In this document: in pieces, positions 1-7,838 of the stretch
Layout of the letters: each line of letters starts with the position of its first letter
Numbering within the stretch: the first letter of the stretch is position 1
Assembly: GCA_002238525.1 (NCBI GenBank)
Contig: MPMN01000029.1
Span: 1 to 36,923, forward strand
DNA: 36,923 nucleotides
Source: Flavobacteriaceae bacterium bin25
GTDB lineage: Bacteria; Bacteroidota; Bacteroidia; Flavobacteriales; Flavobacteriaceae
Direction of reading: 5' to 3'
Notes under the pieces: generated by a model
What the model was told of the DNA's origin: nothing
The model's database searches: none
What the model saw: only the letters and a program-made list of their open reading frames with translations
Position numbers and translations under genes: made by a program

Positions 1-319
1 AGTGTGAAGTAGATGCTGTTGAAAAACAAATAGAACATATAGGTATAGATAATATCGTAGGTATAGATAGGAATGTAGGTCAAGTAGCCGATAGTAATGG
101 ACAGATTCATTTTCTAGCTGACACCAAAAAGGAAGAAAAGAGGATGAAAGTTCTTCAAAGAAGAAGAGCGAAAAAACAACATGGTAGTAATAAAGCCTAC
201 AAAACGAATATCCTTATAGCCAAGAAACACAAAAAGATAAAAAACAAAAGAAATGATGCACTAAGAAAAGTATGCAAAAAGATATCCATTAATTCTGATT
301 TAGCGGTATTGGAAAATCA

Positions 320-342
320 GATCCCCGTCACGGGGTTTGAAA
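320..342 (+). repeat. 23-base hairpin element, copy 1
   Basis: It starts GATCCCC, has a 5-bp stem CCCCG/CGGGG around the loop TCA, and ends in TTTGAAA. It lies inside tnpB where the reading frame shifts. It differs from copy 2 at only two positions, which are pairing partners in the stem. Confidence 0.7.
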
Positions 343-453
343 ACCAAGAATATGACCAGATCAGCTAAGGGAACGATGGGAAATCCGGGCAAAAACGTGA
401 AGCAAAAATCGGGGTTGAATAGAGTGATTTTAAAAACGGCATGGCATAAAATT

Positions 454-476
454 GATCCCTGTCACAGGGTTTGAAA
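454..476 (+). repeat. 23-base hairpin element, copy 2
   Basis: Same element as at 320-342, with stem CCCTG/CAGGG, loop TCA and the same GAT and TTTGAAA flanks. The C-G pair of copy 1 is replaced by T-A, a compensatory change. It interrupts tnpB just before the LGQKMLVIKIPP segment. Confidence 0.7.
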
Positions 477-671
477 TTTATCTAGGACAAAAAATGCTGG
501 TCATTAAAATTCCTCCTCATTATACCTCACAAATGTGTAGCCGGTGTGGAACTAAGGACAAAAAGAACCGAACAACACAATCGGAATTTACATGTTTAAG
601 CTGTGGATTTTCTATGAATGCGGATATCAATGCTGCCAATAACATCAGGGACATCGGAGCGTGTTCCTTCT

Positions 672-694
672 TCCAAAACCCTCTGAGAGGGAAC
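672..694 (-). repeat. Probable inverted third copy of the hairpin element
   Basis: Read on the minus strand, this site gives GTTCCCTCTCAGAGGGTTTT: the same loop TCA, a 5-bp stem CCCTC/GAGGG, and a T-run flank as in the other two copies. One further stem pair is swapped (G-C to C-G). The tail is less conserved (TTTTGGAA instead of TTTGAAA), so membership is probable and not certain. Confidence 0.45.
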
Positions 695-807
695 AACTTT
701 GGGAGTAAAGAGTGTTCCTTGTCGAATCGGGCGATGGTACACCGAACCTTTAAAATACCTTGGATCATGCATGGTCGTAAAGGGAAAAAGGGGGTAAGTC
801 AACATGA

Positions 808-871
808 GTAGATGTTCATCTACATATAGCTTTCGTTTTAAACGAATTCTAATCCACAATAAAGTGATTAG
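808..871 (+). repeat. Three consecutive hairpins after tnpB, possible IS right end
   Basis: Hairpin 1 is GTAGATG-TT-CATCTAC (808-823, perfect, overlapping the tnpB stop). Hairpin 2 is TTCGTTT-T-AAACGAA (832-846, perfect). Hairpin 3 is CTAATC(C)AC/GTGATTAG (849-871, one bulge). IS200/IS605 elements carry subterminal hairpins recognised by TnpA, and the omega-RNA of TnpB comes from this end. The position right after tnpB fits, but the element boundary was not seen. Confidence 0.4.
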
Positions 872-925
872 AGCCATATTGGTTAATCTCTTTTTATATT
901 TTAGGGATTCATTTGATGTATTGCC

Positions 926-1993
926 ATGGGGACTCATACCTATGATTTATTGATGCAAAGATGCCTTTTTATAGCTAATAAGGGACTTGGGAGCACCTAT
1001 CCTAACCCACTTGTTGGAGCACTAGTTGTGTATGAAGGTGAAATTATCGGAGATGGTTTTCACCACAAGGCAGGAGAGCCTCATGCCGAGGTCTTGGCTA
1101 TTAAGTCTGTAGCGGATCAATCCAAACTTTCCAAATCTACTTTGGTGGTCAATTTAGAGCCGTGCAATCATCTGGGTAAAACCCCTCGTTGTACAGATTT
1201 AATCCTCAACAGCGGCATCAAAAAAGTAGTTATTGGCACAGCAGATCCAAATCCAATCGTAAATGGAAAGGGTATCCAAAGACTTCACAATCATGGCGTT
1301 GATGTGATCACTGGGGTAGAAAAAGAAGCGTGCACGAAAATCAATAAAAGATTTTTTTGCTTCATGAATAAAAAACGTCCCTATATCATTCTCAAGTGGG
1401 CTCAGTCGAAAGATGGATTTATGGCACCAGAAAAAAAATTTAGAACATCCAAAACACCATTTTGGTTGAGTGATCAAATTAGTAGAAGATTGGTTCATGA
1501 ATGGAGGCATCAAGAAAATGCTACCTTAGTTGGTGCCCAAACAATAATTGACGACAACCCGGCGCTCACTTGTCGTCATTGTCCAAAGCCACCAAGAGAG
1601 GAAGTACGGATTGTTATCGATCCGGAATTGAGAGTCCCTAAAACGGCCCAAATTTATGACCAAAAAGCCCTAACCTTTGTTTTGACCACCAGATCAAAAA
1701 CCAACAATTCATCTAAAGTTCAGCACCTCATATTTGAAGAGTCACCCATTGAAATAGAAGAAATGATGACCCGATTATATCATGAAAACATCCACTCAAT
1801 CATAGTCGAAGGGGGACCTAAGACACTTGGTTATTTTCTTGAATTTTCTTGTTGGGATGAGGCGAGAATTTTTACCTCACCAACGATGCTAAAAACAGGG
1901 CTTTTAGCCCCTAAAATAGGCTCTAACTACCGCCAAATCAAGAGTGAAAAAAGTGGAAGAGATTTACTAAAAATCCTCTATCGTTCTGATTGA
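926..1993 (+). CDS. ribD: Bifunctional riboflavin biosynthesis deaminase/reductase RibD
   Basis: RibD deaminates diaminohydroxyphosphoribosylaminopyrimidine and then reduces the ribose side chain, two early cytosolic steps of riboflavin synthesis. The N-terminal deaminase domain (about residues 5-145) shows the zinc site GEPHAEV and LEPCNHLGKTPRC. The C-terminal reductase domain (about 150-350) has KWAQSKDGFMA, the TLVGAQTIIDDNPALT segment and VEGGPKTLGYFL. The length of 355 residues is normal. ATG at 926 puts the first helix right before the NPLVGALVV motif. It converges on the thioesterase gene, the two stop regions overlapping by 16 bases. No other riboflavin gene is adjacent. Confidence 0.95.
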   Translation: MGTHTYDLLMQRCLFIANKGLGSTYPNPLVGALVVYEGEIIGDGFHHKAGEPHAEVLAIKSVADQSKLSKSTLVVNLEPCNHLGKTPRCTDLILNSGIKKVVIGTADPNPIVNGKGIQRLHNHGVDVITGVEKEACTKINKRFFCFMNKKRPYIILKWAQSKDGFMAPEKKFRTSKTPFWLSDQISRRLVHEWRHQENATLVGAQTIIDDNPALTCRHCPKPPREEVRIVIDPELRVPKTAQIYDQKALTFVLTTRSKTNNSSKVQHLIFEESPIEIEEMMTRLYHENIHSIIVEGGPKTLGYFLEFSCWDEARIFTSPTMLKTGLLAPKIGSNYRQIKSEKSGRDLLKILYRSD

Positions 1994-2382
1994 ATTTTGG
2001 ATACCAGATTACCTGGAACTCTGATGATTTTTTTTGTCTCAGCAGACATAAAAGCCAATTTGGTATAACCAGTACACACGAGTTTTTCATTTTGATTTTT
2101 AACTCTATAGGTCAACTCAAGTGAAGCTCTTGGATTTTTAACAGTTTGTATTTCAATTTGATAGGTATCACCAAAAGACAATGGATTGTGATATTTTAGG
2201 GAAACCTCAACTACGGGAGAGATGACCCCATTGTTTTCCATTTCAATATATGGGGTGTCGAGATAATCAAGCAATTCTATACGTGCTTGTTCGAAATAAA
2301 GCAGATAATTTGAATGATGTACTATGCCCATTTTGTCTGTTTCAGCGTATCTGACTTGTATTTTTTTGCTTAAAAATTTCAT
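1978..2382 (-). CDS. YbgC/FadM-like acyl-CoA thioesterase (4HBT hotdog)
   Basis: A 134-residue single hotdog-fold thioesterase. The N-terminus carries the family signature RYAETDKMGIVHHSNYLLYF, in which the Asp after Thr is the catalytic residue of 4HBT/YbgC enzymes, followed by the long helix FEQARIELLDYL. The rest follows the usual strand pattern of the fold. It should hydrolyse short or medium acyl-CoA thioesters in the cytosol; the substrate cannot be told from sequence. It is divergent from dnaA and overlaps the 3' end of ribD tail to tail. From memory, a thioesterase next to dnaA is a recurring Bacteroidota arrangement. Confidence 0.88.
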   Translation of the reverse strand: MKFLSKKIQVRYAETDKMGIVHHSNYLLYFEQARIELLDYLDTPYIEMENNGVISPVVEVSLKYHNPLSFGDTYQIEIQTVKNPRASLELTYRVKNQNEKLVCTGYTKLAFMSAETKKIIRVPGNLVSKIQSER

Positions 2383-2536
2383 AATTATTTGGTAGTTAAT
2401 TGAATTATAAATTGATAGATATTTTCAAAATATTTCGTTAAAAAATGACTGCAATATGATTAAAATGTCTAAATTCGAATTCAAATAATCAACAATAATT
2501 TTAATGTGTTTCGCATCAATTTTACCCCGGAAGATT

Positions 2537-2544
2537 TATATTTC
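2537..2544 (+). promoter_or_regulatory. Candidate dnaA promoter -7 element
   Basis: TATATTTC lies about 20 bases before the dnaA ATG and matches seven of eight positions of the Bacteroidota -7 consensus TAnnTTTG. No convincing -33 element was found at the right distance. No DnaA box (TTATNCACA-like) was seen in 2383-2564. Confidence 0.35.
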
Positions 2545-2564
2545 TCAAGTACCTTAAATACTTG

Positions 2565-4007
2565 ATGGATAAAAAAGAGATAAACCAGATTTGGAGTAAT
2601 TGCAAATCTTTCGTCAGAGACAATATACAGTCTGAAAAAGAATTCAACAATTGGTTTGAGCCGATTGTTCCTGTCGAGCTAAACGACAAAGAGTTTACAA
2701 TACGGGTACCAACTCATTTTGTATACCAGACCTTGGAGGCAAATTATTTAGATTTAATTCGTTCTGCATTAAACAAAGAAATTGGTCCTAAGGTACAATT
2801 GATGTACATCATTGATTCTAATCCTGATGGAAAGAAAGGACTAAAATCTCCTAAGAGAGCTGCTGTAGGGGAACATAATATACCGAATCAGCGGAAATCT
2901 CTTCAAATTAAGGGTTATAAAAATGGAAACCGTTTAGTCATTGATGGGTTAAAAAATGAACACTTTTCTCCGGATCTCAATTTAGACTATACCTTTGAAA
3001 ACTTTGCTGAGGGCAAGTCCAATATTTTAGCTCGTTCAGTTTCGTTAGAGGTCGCTAAAAAACCAGGTGGTACGGCTTTTAATCCCTTGTTTATTTTTAG
3101 TAAAGTAGGTCTTGGGAAAACCCATTTGGTCAATGCAATTGGAATTCAAGTGAAGAAAAATTTTCGTGATAAATCAGTCATCTATGTTTCTTCAGAGAAA
3201 TTTACTGAACAATTTATTGCTGCTTCTATTCACAAAGACAAGAGTAAAATCAATGATTTCATTCATTTTTATCAACAATTAGATGTATTGATTATTGATG
3301 ATGTTCAATTCATTATGGGAAAAGAAAAAACCCAAGGAGCTCTTTACAACATATTCAATTATCTCCATCAGAATAACAAGCAGATTGTATTCACCTCTGA
3401 TATTTCTCCAAAAAACATGGAAGATATTCAAGAGCGCTTATTGTCTCGGTTCAAGTGGGGATTGACGGCAGAAATCCAAAAACCGGATTTCAAAACGCGA
3501 AGAACCATCATCAAATTAAAAACCGATAATGTGGGTTTGAATTTGGAGTCAGATATTTTGGATTTACTAGCAGAAAAAATCGATTCAAACATTCGTGATA
3601 TTGAAGGGGCTGTGGTATCGATTTTGGCTGAGGCATCCTTCAGTAAGGTCCCTATTACTTCTGAGCTGGCTTTGAGTGTTGTCAATAGACTAATAGACCA
3701 AAAATCTGTGTCAGAACAGATTTCTTTTCAAGTGATTGAAGATATTGTGGCTCAGTATTATGAACTAGACAATAAGGATTTACGAATTAAATCCAAGCGT
3801 AGGGAGGTAGTTGAACCCAGGCAATTGGTCATGCATTTTGCAAAAAAGTACACCAAATTATCTTTCGAAAAAATTGGTAAGTTATTGGGTAATGCCAATT
3901 ACACCACAGTGATGTATTCTGTAAAAAAAGTAAATGAATTCAAGCTTCATGACCAGATTTACCGAAATACCTATAATGCCATAGAAGAGAAAATCAAAAA
4001 CTATTAA
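2565..4007 (+). CDS. dnaA: Chromosomal replication initiator DnaA, divergent in Walker A and DNA-recognition motifs
   Basis: 480 residues with all four DnaA domains. Domain I has WFEPIVPVEL (about 30-39). The AAA+ domain runs from PGGTAFNPLFIF to about 380, with Walker B VLIIDD (D245, D246), sensor 1 FTSD, arginine-finger region ERLLSRFKWGL and sensor 2 NIRDIEGAV. The C-terminal DNA-binding domain contains KRREVVEPRQLVMHFAKKY. Two near-invariant motifs differ. Walker A reads SKVGLGKT (179-186) instead of GGVGLGKT. The DnaA signature GGRDHxTVxHA reads GNANYTTVMYS (442-452), changing residues that in E. coli contact the DnaA box (Asp433, His434). The catalytic Lys and Thr of Walker A remain. 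ATG 2565 is preferred over an adjacent TTG. A phosphatase gene follows after 11 bases. It is certainly a DnaA family member; its box specificity is uncertain. Confidence 0.93.
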   Translation: MDKKEINQIWSNCKSFVRDNIQSEKEFNNWFEPIVPVELNDKEFTIRVPTHFVYQTLEANYLDLIRSALNKEIGPKVQLMYIIDSNPDGKKGLKSPKRAAVGEHNIPNQRKSLQIKGYKNGNRLVIDGLKNEHFSPDLNLDYTFENFAEGKSNILARSVSLEVAKKPGGTAFNPLFIFSKVGLGKTHLVNAIGIQVKKNFRDKSVIYVSSEKFTEQFIAASIHKDKSKINDFIHFYQQLDVLIIDDVQFIMGKEKTQGALYNIFNYLHQNNKQIVFTSDISPKNMEDIQERLLSRFKWGLTAEIQKPDFKTRRTIIKLKTDNVGLNLESDILDLLAEKIDSNIRDIEGAVVSILAEASFSKVPITSELALSVVNRLIDQKSVSEQISFQVIEDIVAQYYELDNKDLRIKSKRREVVEPRQLVMHFAKKYTKLSFEKIGKLLGNANYTTVMYSVKKVNEFKLHDQIYRNTYNAIEEKIKNY

Positions 4008-4018
4008 TCTTTGCTTTC

Positions 4019-4465
4019 ATGGGAAAATCCCCGAGGGTATTAATGGTTTGTTTGGGCAACATTTGCCGGAGTCCTCTTGCTGAGGGAATTTTAAGGGCCA
4101 AGCTCAACAATCCTGATATTGAAGTTCAATCTGCTGGCACCTGTGGTTGGCATATAGGGGAAAAACCTCATCCTCAGAGCATTAAAGTAGCACTGAAGTA
4201 TGGCATAAAAATAGGACACCAGAGAGGTCGTAAACTATTACAATCAGATTTAGACTACTTCACCCATATCTATGCTATGGATTTTTCAAACTACAATAAT
4301 ATTCTTGACTTATGCAGTAACGACTTTCAAAAATCTAAGGTTCATATGATTCTACAAAACGGGGGTCAGGTGCCTGATCCTTATGGTAAATCTGACAAAG
4401 AATTTGAGAAAACATATGAATTAATTGATACTGCATGTGGCGTTATTGCCAATCAATTAACATAG
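4019..4465 (+). CDS. Low-molecular-weight protein tyrosine phosphatase
   Basis: A 148-residue cytosolic phosphatase. The P-loop CLGNICRSP follows the first strand (RVLMVCLGNICRS), giving the C(X)5R(S) active site with the nucleophilic Cys at about residue 11. The acid/base Asp is in VPDPYG near residue 120. Length and motif order are those of the LMW-PTP family, which removes phosphate from tyrosine; ArsC-like arsenate reductases share the fold but lack this DPY pattern. It starts 11 bases after dnaA and is probably cotranscribed with it, a linkage I recall from other Bacteroidota. The next gene, trmD, is convergent. Confidence 0.9.
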   Translation: MGKSPRVLMVCLGNICRSPLAEGILRAKLNNPDIEVQSAGTCGWHIGEKPHPQSIKVALKYGIKIGHQRGRKLLQSDLDYFTHIYAMDFSNYNNILDLCSNDFQKSKVHMILQNGGQVPDPYGKSDKEFEKTYELIDTACGVIANQLT

Positions 4466-4466
4466 G

Positions 4467-4513
4467 AATTGACTTTTGTTGATATCAACTGTTTTATACA
4501 AAAATTCAATTAT
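4467..4513. terminator. AT-rich hairpin between convergent genes
   Basis: AATTGACTTTTGT at 4467-4479 can pair imperfectly with the A-rich sequence ending TTCAATT around 4498-4512, with TTGATATCAA in between. It sits between the stops of the phosphatase gene and trmD and could serve both strands. The stem is weak, so this is tentative. Confidence 0.35.
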
Positions 4514-4519
4514 ACTAAT

Positions 4520-5197
4520 TTAGTCTTTCATTAGTTTAGGTCTTTTTTTTAGGGTATTTGTCAGGCTCTGTTGATCTTTCCACTGATTTATTTTTTTTTG
4601 GTCACCCGATAGGAGTATTTTCGGAACTTCCCAACCATTGAATGTCTGGGGTCTTGTATAGATGGGTGGTTCAATGAGGTTATCTTGAAAGCTATCTGAT
4701 AGGGCAGATGACAGATCACTGATTACGCCAGGGATCAATCGAACAACAGCATCACAAAATACCATGGCAGCTAGTTCTCCACCGGAGAGCACATAATCAC
4801 CAATAGAGATTTCTTTAGTAATCAAATTATCTCGTACTCTTTGATCTACCCCCTTGTAGTGACCGCAGAGTAAGAGGAGGTTTTTTTTAGTTGAATAAAA
4901 ATTGGCTGTTGTTTGGTTTAAATTTTCCCCATCGGGGGCGAAATAGATAATTTCATCATAATCACGTTGAGATTTAAGGTGGTTGATACATTTAAAAATT
5001 GGTTCAACCATCAAAACGAGACCAGAACCTCCTCCATAGGGATAATCATCCGCTTGTCTTCTTGGTGGCTGGGCATATTGACGCAAATCATAATAATTAA
5101 ATTCAATTAATTGATTTTCTATAGCCCTTTTAACAATTGAAAAATCAAAAGGTCCTTCCACCATTTTTGGAAAGAGGGTTATGATGTCAATACGCAC
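4520..5197 (-). CDS. trmD: tRNA (guanine-N1-)-methyltransferase TrmD
   Basis: TrmD methylates G37 of tRNAs reading codons that begin with C or with certain other bases, preventing +1 frameshifts. The 225-residue protein starts MRIDIITLFP and contains the family's YPYGGGSGLVL, the trefoil-knot SAM site LLLLCGHYKGVDQRV and ITKEISIGDYVLSGGELA. The C-terminal domain ends in an IYTRPQTFNGWEVPKILLSG segment, as usual. The length is normal. In many bacteria trmD is followed by rplS; here rplS is about 10 kb away on the other strand. The upstream neighbour on the same strand is htrA, 64 bases away. Confidence 0.96.
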   Translation of the reverse strand: MRIDIITLFPKMVEGPFDFSIVKRAIENQLIEFNYYDLRQYAQPPRRQADDYPYGGGSGLVLMVEPIFKCINHLKSQRDYDEIIYFAPDGENLNQTTANFYSTKKNLLLLCGHYKGVDQRVRDNLITKEISIGDYVLSGGELAAMVFCDAVVRLIPGVISDLSSALSDSFQDNLIEPPIYTRPQTFNGWEVPKILLSGDQKKINQWKDQQSLTNTLKKRPKLMKD

Positions 5198-5261
5198 TAT
5201 TGGATGATTAAAGACCTTTGTTAAACTCTCTTTTGATTGTCACACCAGTCTATATCTTATA

Positions 5262-6629
5262 TCAATAAATAAGGGTTAATTGTTCCCCTTCTGGAGAGAG
5301 GACTTTCATGGTTTGGATTGCCACATTATTCCTTTTCATTGTCCGGATATCCTCGATACCATTGACTTCATTATCATTGATTTCCAATATCTCATAATTC
5401 AAATACTTAGCTAAATAGCTGGTGGACACGTTAGCAATTATCAGAGCACCATTTGGATATTTAGCGTTTTTTTGTTCCGGTGTGATTTCTCTAATTTCTA
5501 TTCCACCAAATGTCTCAGCGACAGATCTTGTCAATTTGATAGAAACTCTTCTAATTTGATTGTTTCTTTTATAGCTAATTTTCACTTCATCTCCAGGACG
5601 TTTGCTAAACAAATGACCATGTAGGTCTGCATATTTATTTATCTTATGTCCATCTATGGTCTTGATGATATCTCCAGGCTTTAATCCTGCCTTATCTGCT
5701 CCGGTACCGGAAAACACTTCATTTATATAAAACCCTTCGGTATCTTTTACTTCGAGTTCTTGGGCTGATTTACCAGTTAATGAATTACCTGTAACACCTA
5801 AGATTCCTTTTTGGATATTTCCATATTCCATTAGGTCTTCAAAAACTTTACGTACAATATTGCTTGGGATGGCAAAAGAATAGCCAACATAGCCTCCTGT
5901 CTGAGTAGATATTTTGGTATTGATTCCTATGAGTTCACCGCTTGTGTTAACCAGAGCACCTCCAGAGTTGCCGATATTTACAGCGGCATCTGTTTGGATA
6001 AACACTTCATTTTTGTTATCCGACAGATTCGAATCCCTGCTCTTGGCACTGATTATTCCAGCAGTGACTGTTGATGTCAAATTAAGTGGATTTCCGACGG
6101 TCAAAACCCATTCTCCAATTTGGGCATTATCAGAGTTACCGAATACCATATAGGGTAAGTCTTTTTCGGGGTTTATTTTCAGAATAGCAAGATCTGTATC
6201 GGGATCAACTTTTACAACTTGTCCAGTAAAGGTACGGTTGTCGTTGAGTGTAACTTCTAATCCGTTGTTATCTTCGATAACGTGGTAGTTTGTAATGATG
6301 TAACCATCTGGAGAAACGATGACTCCTGACCCTACTACTGTTGCTGAACTAGTTCTTCTATACCAAGTATTGTTTACCGTTCTATTGGACTTTATATGAA
6401 CTACTTTATTGACCACATTGTCGGCAACTTCGACAAAGTCAGTCGGTTCAGCAGTCATTGTAGATTCGTTGTAGGTATAAGTAGTGGGAATAATTCTTGG
6501 TTGTAATTGATTATCCGGTTCAATTACATTTACATCTTTAGGGTTTGGGCTAAAGAAATAGAAGAAAAACAAGAAACTGAGTCCTGAACTTACTAATGCA
6601 ACACCGAAGGTTTTAAAAATACTTTTCAT
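5262..6629 (-). CDS. HtrA/DegP-type periplasmic serine protease with PDZ domains
   Basis: A 455-residue S1C protease. An N-terminal hydrophobic segment (about 7-27) serves as signal peptide or anchor. The trypsin-like domain (about 65-265) shows the triad His116 (IITNYHVIED), Asp146 (DPDTDLAILK) and Ser222 (NIGNSGGALV). One clear PDZ domain follows (about 275-365, with GLKPGDIIKTIDG), then a diverged second PDZ-like part (about 375-455). It should degrade or refold misfolded envelope proteins. It is transcribed leftward from a promoter with a TAATTTTG -7 element. DegP and DegQ/DegS type cannot be distinguished by sequence alone. Confidence 0.95.
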   Translation of the reverse strand: MKSIFKTFGVALVSSGLSFLFFFYFFSPNPKDVNVIEPDNQLQPRIIPTTYTYNESTMTAEPTDFVEVADNVVNKVVHIKSNRTVNNTWYRRTSSATVVGSGVIVSPDGYIITNYHVIEDNNGLEVTLNDNRTFTGQVVKVDPDTDLAILKINPEKDLPYMVFGNSDNAQIGEWVLTVGNPLNLTSTVTAGIISAKSRDSNLSDNKNEVFIQTDAAVNIGNSGGALVNTSGELIGINTKISTQTGGYVGYSFAIPSNIVRKVFEDLMEYGNIQKGILGVTGNSLTGKSAQELEVKDTEGFYINEVFSGTGADKAGLKPGDIIKTIDGHKINKYADLHGHLFSKRPGDEVKISYKRNNQIRRVSIKLTRSVAETFGGIEIREITPEQKNAKYPNGALIIANVSTSYLAKYLNYEILEINDNEVNGIEDIRTMKRNNVAIQTMKVLSPEGEQLTLIY

Positions 6630-6660
6630 TTTAGATAAACATTGGTTATTACAATAGACG

Positions 6661-6668
6661 CAAAATTA
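6661..6668 (-). promoter_or_regulatory. Candidate htrA promoter -7 element (TAATTTTG)
   Basis: It is an exact match to the Bacteroidota -7 consensus TAnnTTTG on the minus strand, 32 bases before the htrA ATG, followed by C as often seen. No clear -33 partner was found. Confidence 0.45.
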
Positions 6669-7053
6669 CTTGATTTGTTAAAGGATTCATTTAGATTTAA
6701 CAATATTTTAACTTAAAACCCATAAAAGTGTGCCATAATTTGTGCGAATAGGCAGGAAAATATAGGATGATTTCCATGGAATTAAAATTGTAAATGATCG
6801 ATTACAATAGCATATCAGATGGTGAAAATCAACGTAAAGATTTTGCGCAAATTATTCGGGTTAAATATCCCAAATTAATCATATACCGAACAAATTACTA
6901 TTTCAATTATATTTTTTGAATCTCTAACATGATGATGACCATAGTCCAATTTATGTTTGATGTCCTGGAGATAACAAAACCCGATAATGCCCATTTTAAA
7001 TTATTATTAGGCTAAGTATTTACTTTGCAGAAATAAATTATGATTCATAAGTA
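6669..7053. other. Intergenic region between divergent htrA and dapF
   Basis: About 385 AT-rich bases. It holds the htrA promoter on the left and a TACTTTGC sequence at 7021-7028, roughly 26 bases before dapF, that may be part of the dapF promoter. A 41-codon ORF at about 6796 shows no recognisable similarity and I do not call it. No hairpin or RNA gene was seen. Confidence 0.4.
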
Positions 7054-7836
7054 ATGAACTTAGAATTTGTGAAATATCAGGGTGCTGGTAATGATTTTAT
7101 TGTTCTAAATAACTTAACTGGCAAGATACCTTGTCTTGATCAATCGACAGTAAAGCGTTACTGTGATCGTAATTTTGGTATAGGAGCCGATGGACTAATT
7201 ATTTTAGAGAAAAGTACTCAAGCTGATTTTTTTATGAAATTCTATAATTCAGATGGAAAACCGAGTAGTCTTTGTGGAAATGGAAGTCGATGTGCTGTAA
7301 AGTATGCTCATGGTTTATCCATCATTGGTCTTGAATGTACCTTTAAAGCTTTTGATGGTATTCATCGTGCTAAAATTCTACCTGACAATAGGATAAGAAT
7401 ACACTTCGGATACATTGACTCAGTTGAAGTATATGATAGGTCCATTATTTGTGATTCTGGCTCTCCACATTATGTAGAATTAGTAGAAGATCTTAAAAGT
7501 ATAGATTTAATTGAGCAAGCTAGAGCAATTCGATATAGTAATCGATTTAAAAAAGATGGTATTAATGTGAACTATATTCAAAAAAAATCTTCATGTCTTT
7601 TTGAAATTCGCACTTATGAGAGAGGAGTAGAAAATGAAACTCTTGCTTGTGGAACTGGAGTTGTTGCTAGTGGAGTTGCTGCAAGTTGTTTAAATTTAAC
7701 TGATGATAATAAATTGTCTTTCCAGGCTAGGGGCGGATTGTTAGAAATGCAATTTAAAAGAGTGGGAAAAGGTTTTAGAGATATCTTTCTCATTGGAGAG
7801 GCAAAGGAAGTTTTTAGGGGTTTTATTGATCATTAA
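7054..7836 (+). CDS. dapF: Diaminopimelate epimerase DapF
   Basis: DapF converts LL- to meso-diaminopimelate for lysine and peptidoglycan synthesis in the cytosol. The 260-residue protein has both halves of the symmetric fold. The first catalytic Cys is in SLCGNGSRC (about residue 73) and the second in ETLACGTGVVASG (about 203), both with the usual context. The start is MNLEFVKYQGAGNDFIV, the standard family N-terminus. It is the first gene of an operon with a GNAT two bases downstream and mltG after that. Confidence 0.96.
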   Translation: MNLEFVKYQGAGNDFIVLNNLTGKIPCLDQSTVKRYCDRNFGIGADGLIILEKSTQADFFMKFYNSDGKPSSLCGNGSRCAVKYAHGLSIIGLECTFKAFDGIHRAKILPDNRIRIHFGYIDSVEVYDRSIICDSGSPHYVELVEDLKSIDLIEQARAIRYSNRFKKDGINVNYIQKKSSCLFEIRTYERGVENETLACGTGVVASGVAASCLNLTDDNKLSFQARGGLLEMQFKRVGKGFRDIFLIGEAKEVFRGFIDH

Positions 7837-7838
7837 TT

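Larger units (their letters stand above)
3..811 (+). pseudogene. tnpB: Decayed IS200/IS605-type TnpB (RNA-guided nuclease family), 5' end outside window
   Basis: Three successive reading frames carry TnpB homology. The first (open from the window edge to 368) holds the RuvC-I motif VGIDRNVG near 57-87, an Arg/Lys-rich helical stretch and the RuvC-II motif VLEN. A middle piece in another frame (352-474) reads TRSAKGTMGNPGKNVKQKSG. The third (452-811) has the zinc ribbon CSRCG...CLSCG and the RuvC-III Asp in NADINAANNI. All three catalytic acidic residues are still present, but two frameshifts separate them, each lying at a 23-base hairpin element (320-342 and 454-476), so the gene is broken. 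The normal TnpB segment between the middle and last parts is shortened. No tnpA is visible; it could lie before the window. Assignment to TnpB is firm; the exact 5' end cannot be seen. Confidence 0.88.

Noticed and set aside
320-476. Two hairpin repeats resembling a CRISPR array
   Set aside because: Only two same-orientation copies 111 bases apart, with tnpB coding sequence in between and the third copy inverted; no regular spacers and no cas genes.
2383-2564. Possible replication origin upstream of dnaA
   Set aside because: AT-rich, but no DnaA-box-like 9-mers or cluster of repeats seen; given the altered DnaA signature the box may differ, so this is not excluded, only unsupported.
4585-4600. 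T-run within trmD as a phase-variation tract
   Set aside because: A/T runs are common in this AT-rich DNA and trmD is essential; only the C/G runs stand out.
6022-6034. GATTCGAATCC, resembling a tRNA T-loop
   Set aside because: Lies inside the htrA coding sequence with no cloverleaf around it; no tRNA gene was found in the window.
6796-6921. Short ORF of about 41 codons between htrA and dapF
   Set aside because: No recognisable domain, no promoter or conserved context, and low-complexity end.
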